From the NCBI GenBank assembly GCA_945867875.1, contig CAMBJF010000099.1, forward strand, positions 1-8,230: a stretch of DNA of 8,230 nucleotides, given 5' to 3'. The translations under genes were made by a program, and so were the position numbers. Below, piece by piece: positions 6,448 to 8,230 of this stretch; the first letter of the stretch is position 1; each line of letters begins with the position of its first letter. The DNA comes from an uncultured Ruminococcus sp. Lineage in GTDB: Bacteria > Bacillota > Clostridia > Oscillospirales > Ruminococcaceae. The notes below the pieces were generated by a model. The model had not been told where the DNA came from. It did not search any database and was given only the letters and a program-made list of their open reading frames with translations.

Positions 6448-7325
6448 TGGCTGTCCTCCGCCTTTTGTCCCGTTTTTATGGCGGTGACTTCGTCAAGGGA
6501 ATAGTCGGTTATGACAAAGACGCTTGTAATTGTGTTGGGGTCCTCCGCTGGGATTATTACGGCAAATTTTGACAGACCGTTCTGCTCCATTTCCACAGAT
6601 TCCACTGTGCCGATGAGCTGTCCTGCGGGATAGTTGGCACTTCCCGAGGTGACTATTACGTCACCCTCCCTGATGTCGCTTTCCTTACTGATGTAGCTCA
6701 TACGTATCCTGCTGTTTATGGCAAGGTCATAGCCGCCCTCGGCTATTCCCTCGGCTTTGGTGCGCACGGTATATACGCCCACGGCAGTTTTGGGGGAATA
6801 GAGCGTTCTCACCTTGCTTGTAGAGGGGGAGACCTCGAAGCACACGCCCACTATTCCTGTTTCGGTGACAACGGGGTCGCCGGGCTTTATGCCGTCATTT
6901 GCGCCCTTGTCAACTGTAAATGAGCCGTAGGGGTCATTGGTGGTTCGGGCGATGACGGTGCAGGGCGGGGAGAATTTATAGTTATTATATTCCTCTTTCA
7001 GCTCCAGCATCACCCGAAGCTCCTTGTTTTCCTCAAGCACCTTGTCATAGTCGATGACATCATTATACAGTGCATTCAGCTGGGCTTTCAGCTGCTGATT
7101 TTCATTATAGTATTTCTCGGCGTTTATGACCATATCGAGGGAGCGGGAGACCTTATCGGATATGCTCGATGACAGGTTCCTCACAGGCTCGAATATTACC
7201 TCGAAAAGATAATTGCTTCCCGAAGAATAGCCCCCTGTGGTGACGGAATATATCATAGCTCCGATAAGCACTGCGGTCAGGGCTATGATTATTTTGAATT
7301 TTACTGAGTGGAAAAACTCTTTCAT
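6444..7325 (-). CDS. mreC: Rod shape-determining protein MreC
   Basis: This is a bitopic scaffold of the elongation complex that links cytoplasmic MreB filaments to extracytoplasmic wall synthases. The 293-residue length is normal for the family. A short basic N-terminus and one membrane helix (about 10-28) are followed by a coiled coil (about 64-113, with heptad-like spacing around NENQQLKAQLNALYND and LEENKELRVML). The two-lobed beta-barrel region covers about 120-275. Family marks include VIARTTNDPYGSFTVDKG (124-141), DGIKPGDPVVTETGIVG (144-160) and the repeat of this strand pattern at REGDVIVTSG (219-228) and YPAGQLIGTV (232-241). The start has an AGGGTG site seven bases upstream and follows mreB by 28 bases. 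It overlaps mreD by four bases. Nothing is missing or broken. The expected location of the large domain is outside the membrane. Confidence 0.96.
   Translation of the reverse strand: MKEFFHSVKFKIIIALTAVLIGAMIYSVTTGGYSSGSNYLFEVIFEPVRNLSSSISDKVSRSLDMVINAEKYYNENQQLKAQLNALYNDVIDYDKVLEENKELRVMLELKEEYNNYKFSPPCTVIARTTNDPYGSFTVDKGANDGIKPGDPVVTETGIVGVCFEVSPSTSKVRTLYSPKTAVGVYTVRTKAEGIAEGGYDLAINSRIRMSYISKESDIREGDVIVTSGSANYPAGQLIGTVESVEMEQNGLSKFAVIIPAEDPNTITSVFVITDYSLDEVTAIKTGQKAEDSQ
6454..6459 (-). promoter_or_regulatory. mreD ribosome binding site inside the end of mreC
   Basis: GGAGGA on the minus strand is a near-perfect Shine-Dalgarno site six bases before the mreD ATG, embedded in codons for the last residues of MreC. 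With the ATGA stop/start overlap it indicates translational coupling of mreC and mreD. Confidence 0.8.
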
Positions 7326-7353
7326 ATGCTTACACCCTGACGGAATTTATTTA

Positions 7354-8230
7354 TCAGTAATACTTTGCATCATCATTTAAAACATCGTGGAGCTTTTCGA
7401 TATCCTCAAGCACCTTTCCCGCACCTGCGGCAACGCAGTCAAGGGGAGATTCGGCGATGTTCACGGGCATTCCCGTTTCACGGTTTATGAGCTTGTCAAG
7501 TCCCTTTATGAGCGCTCCGCCTCCTGCGAGGGTTATGCCCTGATCTATGATATCGGCGGCAAGCTCGGGAGGGGTCTTTTCAAGGGTGGTCTTTATGGCT
7601 TCAACAACGTGGGTGAGAGGCTCGGCAAGGGCTTCTCTTATCTCAACGCTTGTTACGACGATATTTTCGGGGAGACCGTTCAAAAGGTTTCTGCCCTTTA
7701 TTTCCATTTCCTCTTCCTTTTCGGACTTGTCGGGAGGAAATGCGGAACCGATGGCTATTTTTACATTCTCTGCTGTGCGCTCACCGATGAGGAGGTTGTA
7801 TTTTTTCTTGATATAGTTGATTATTGCGCTGTCGAATGCATCTCCCGCAATGCGGACGCTTCTTGATGTTACTATTCCCCCGAGAGAGATAACTGCGACT
7901 TCCGATGTTCCGCCGCCGATGTCAACTATCATTGAGCCGGCAGGCTCGGAAACGGGCAGTCCTGCGCCGATAGCCGCCGCCATAGGTTCTTCGATTATAT
8001 TTACACGCCTTGCACCTGCATTTTCTGCGGCTTCCTTTACGGCTCTGCGCTCAACGGCTGTGACACCCGAGGGGATACAGATTATTACGTTGGCTCTTGT
8101 GAAGAAAAAGCTGCCTTTGAGAGCCTTTTTGATAAATTCGTCAAGCATTGCGGAGGTTATCTCAAAATCTGCGATAACGCCGTCCTTTAAGGGGCGTACT
8201 GCGGTTATGGAGCCGGGAGTCCTGCCTATG
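7354..8230 (-). CDS. mreB: Rod shape-determining protein MreB, 5' partial
   Basis: This is a bacterial actin homologue that polymerises in an ATP-dependent manner under the membrane and directs the wall elongation machinery. The frame is open to the right edge: 27 codons precede the Met at 8148 and read IGRTPGSITAVRPLKDG, a hallmark MreB segment, so that Met is internal. About 50 N-terminal residues, including the first phosphate-binding loop, lie outside. Counting the first complete visible codon as 1, the visible part contains VIICIPSGVTAVERRAV (48-64), EEPMAAAIGAGLPV (80-93), the second phosphate loop DIGGGTSEVAV (103-113), AGDAFD (128-133) and the adenosine-binding LAGGGALIKGL (234-244). 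All look intact. The gene ends with tandem stops TGA TAA (7356-7351). It heads the visible part of the mre cluster; its promoter is outside the window. A second actin paralogue such as Mbl is possible, but direct linkage to mreC favours MreB. Confidence 0.96.
   Translation of the reverse strand, partial: IGRTPGSITAVRPLKDGVIADFEITSAMLDEFIKKALKGSFFFTRANVIICIPSGVTAVERRAVKEAAENAGARRVNIIEEPMAAAIGAGLPVSEPAGSMIVDIGGGTSEVAVISLGGIVTSRSVRIAGDAFDSAIINYIKKKYNLLIGERTAENVKIAIGSAFPPDKSEKEEEMEIKGRNLLNGLPENIVVTSVEIREALAEPLTHVVEAIKTTLEKTPPELAADIIDQGITLAGGGALIKGLDKLINRETGMPVNIAESPLDCVAAGAGKVLEDIEKLHDVLNDDAKYY

Noticed and set aside
8146..8148. ATG ending at 8148 as the mreB start
   Set aside because: Conserved MreB sequence (IGRTPGS, PLKDGVIADFEIT) continues upstream to the window edge, so this Met is internal.

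Overview
The window looks like chromosomal DNA of an anaerobic, plant-polysaccharide-using Clostridia member, probably Ruminococcus-like (Oscillospiraceae). The grounds are a GH9 cellulase-family protein, a Firmicutes-type GH36 alpha-galactosidase, strong purine-rich Shine-Dalgarno sites, and an mreBCD cluster of Firmicutes type. Genus is an inference. No mobile element, tRNA, rRNA, CRISPR array or attachment site was seen.

Layout: the left fifth (1-1588, + strand) is a GH9-family protein cut by the left edge. It converges on a minus-strand gene train that fills the rest of the window, and a strong hairpin at 1628-1663 separates the two. Read in transcription order from the right edge, the train is mreB (cut by the right edge), mreC, mreD, a double zinc-ribbon tail-anchored membrane protein, a secreted/membrane TPM-domain protein with a basic Gly/Ser/His/Arg tail, and an intracellular GH36 alpha-galactosidase. 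Gaps between these genes are 28, -4, 15, 9 and 37 bases. No convincing promoter lies between them, so they are plausibly one transcript ending at the 1628-1663 hairpin. The longest stretch without a gene is 121 bases (1589-1709).

How the genes fit together: MreB, MreC and MreD organise lateral wall synthesis. The zinc-ribbon and TPM proteins are translationally coupled to each other and sit directly behind mreD, so they are candidate envelope partners, but no function can be assigned. The alpha-galactosidase is catabolic and may simply be read through from the shape operon.

The most unusual observation is in the GH9 protein. Its fold motifs and general-acid glutamate are present, but the two aspartates of the catalytic DAGD motif are replaced by Thr and Arg. 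I found no clear new multi-gene defence or mobile system. The best candidate for something undescribed is the zinc-ribbon/TPM pair embedded in the cell-shape operon.
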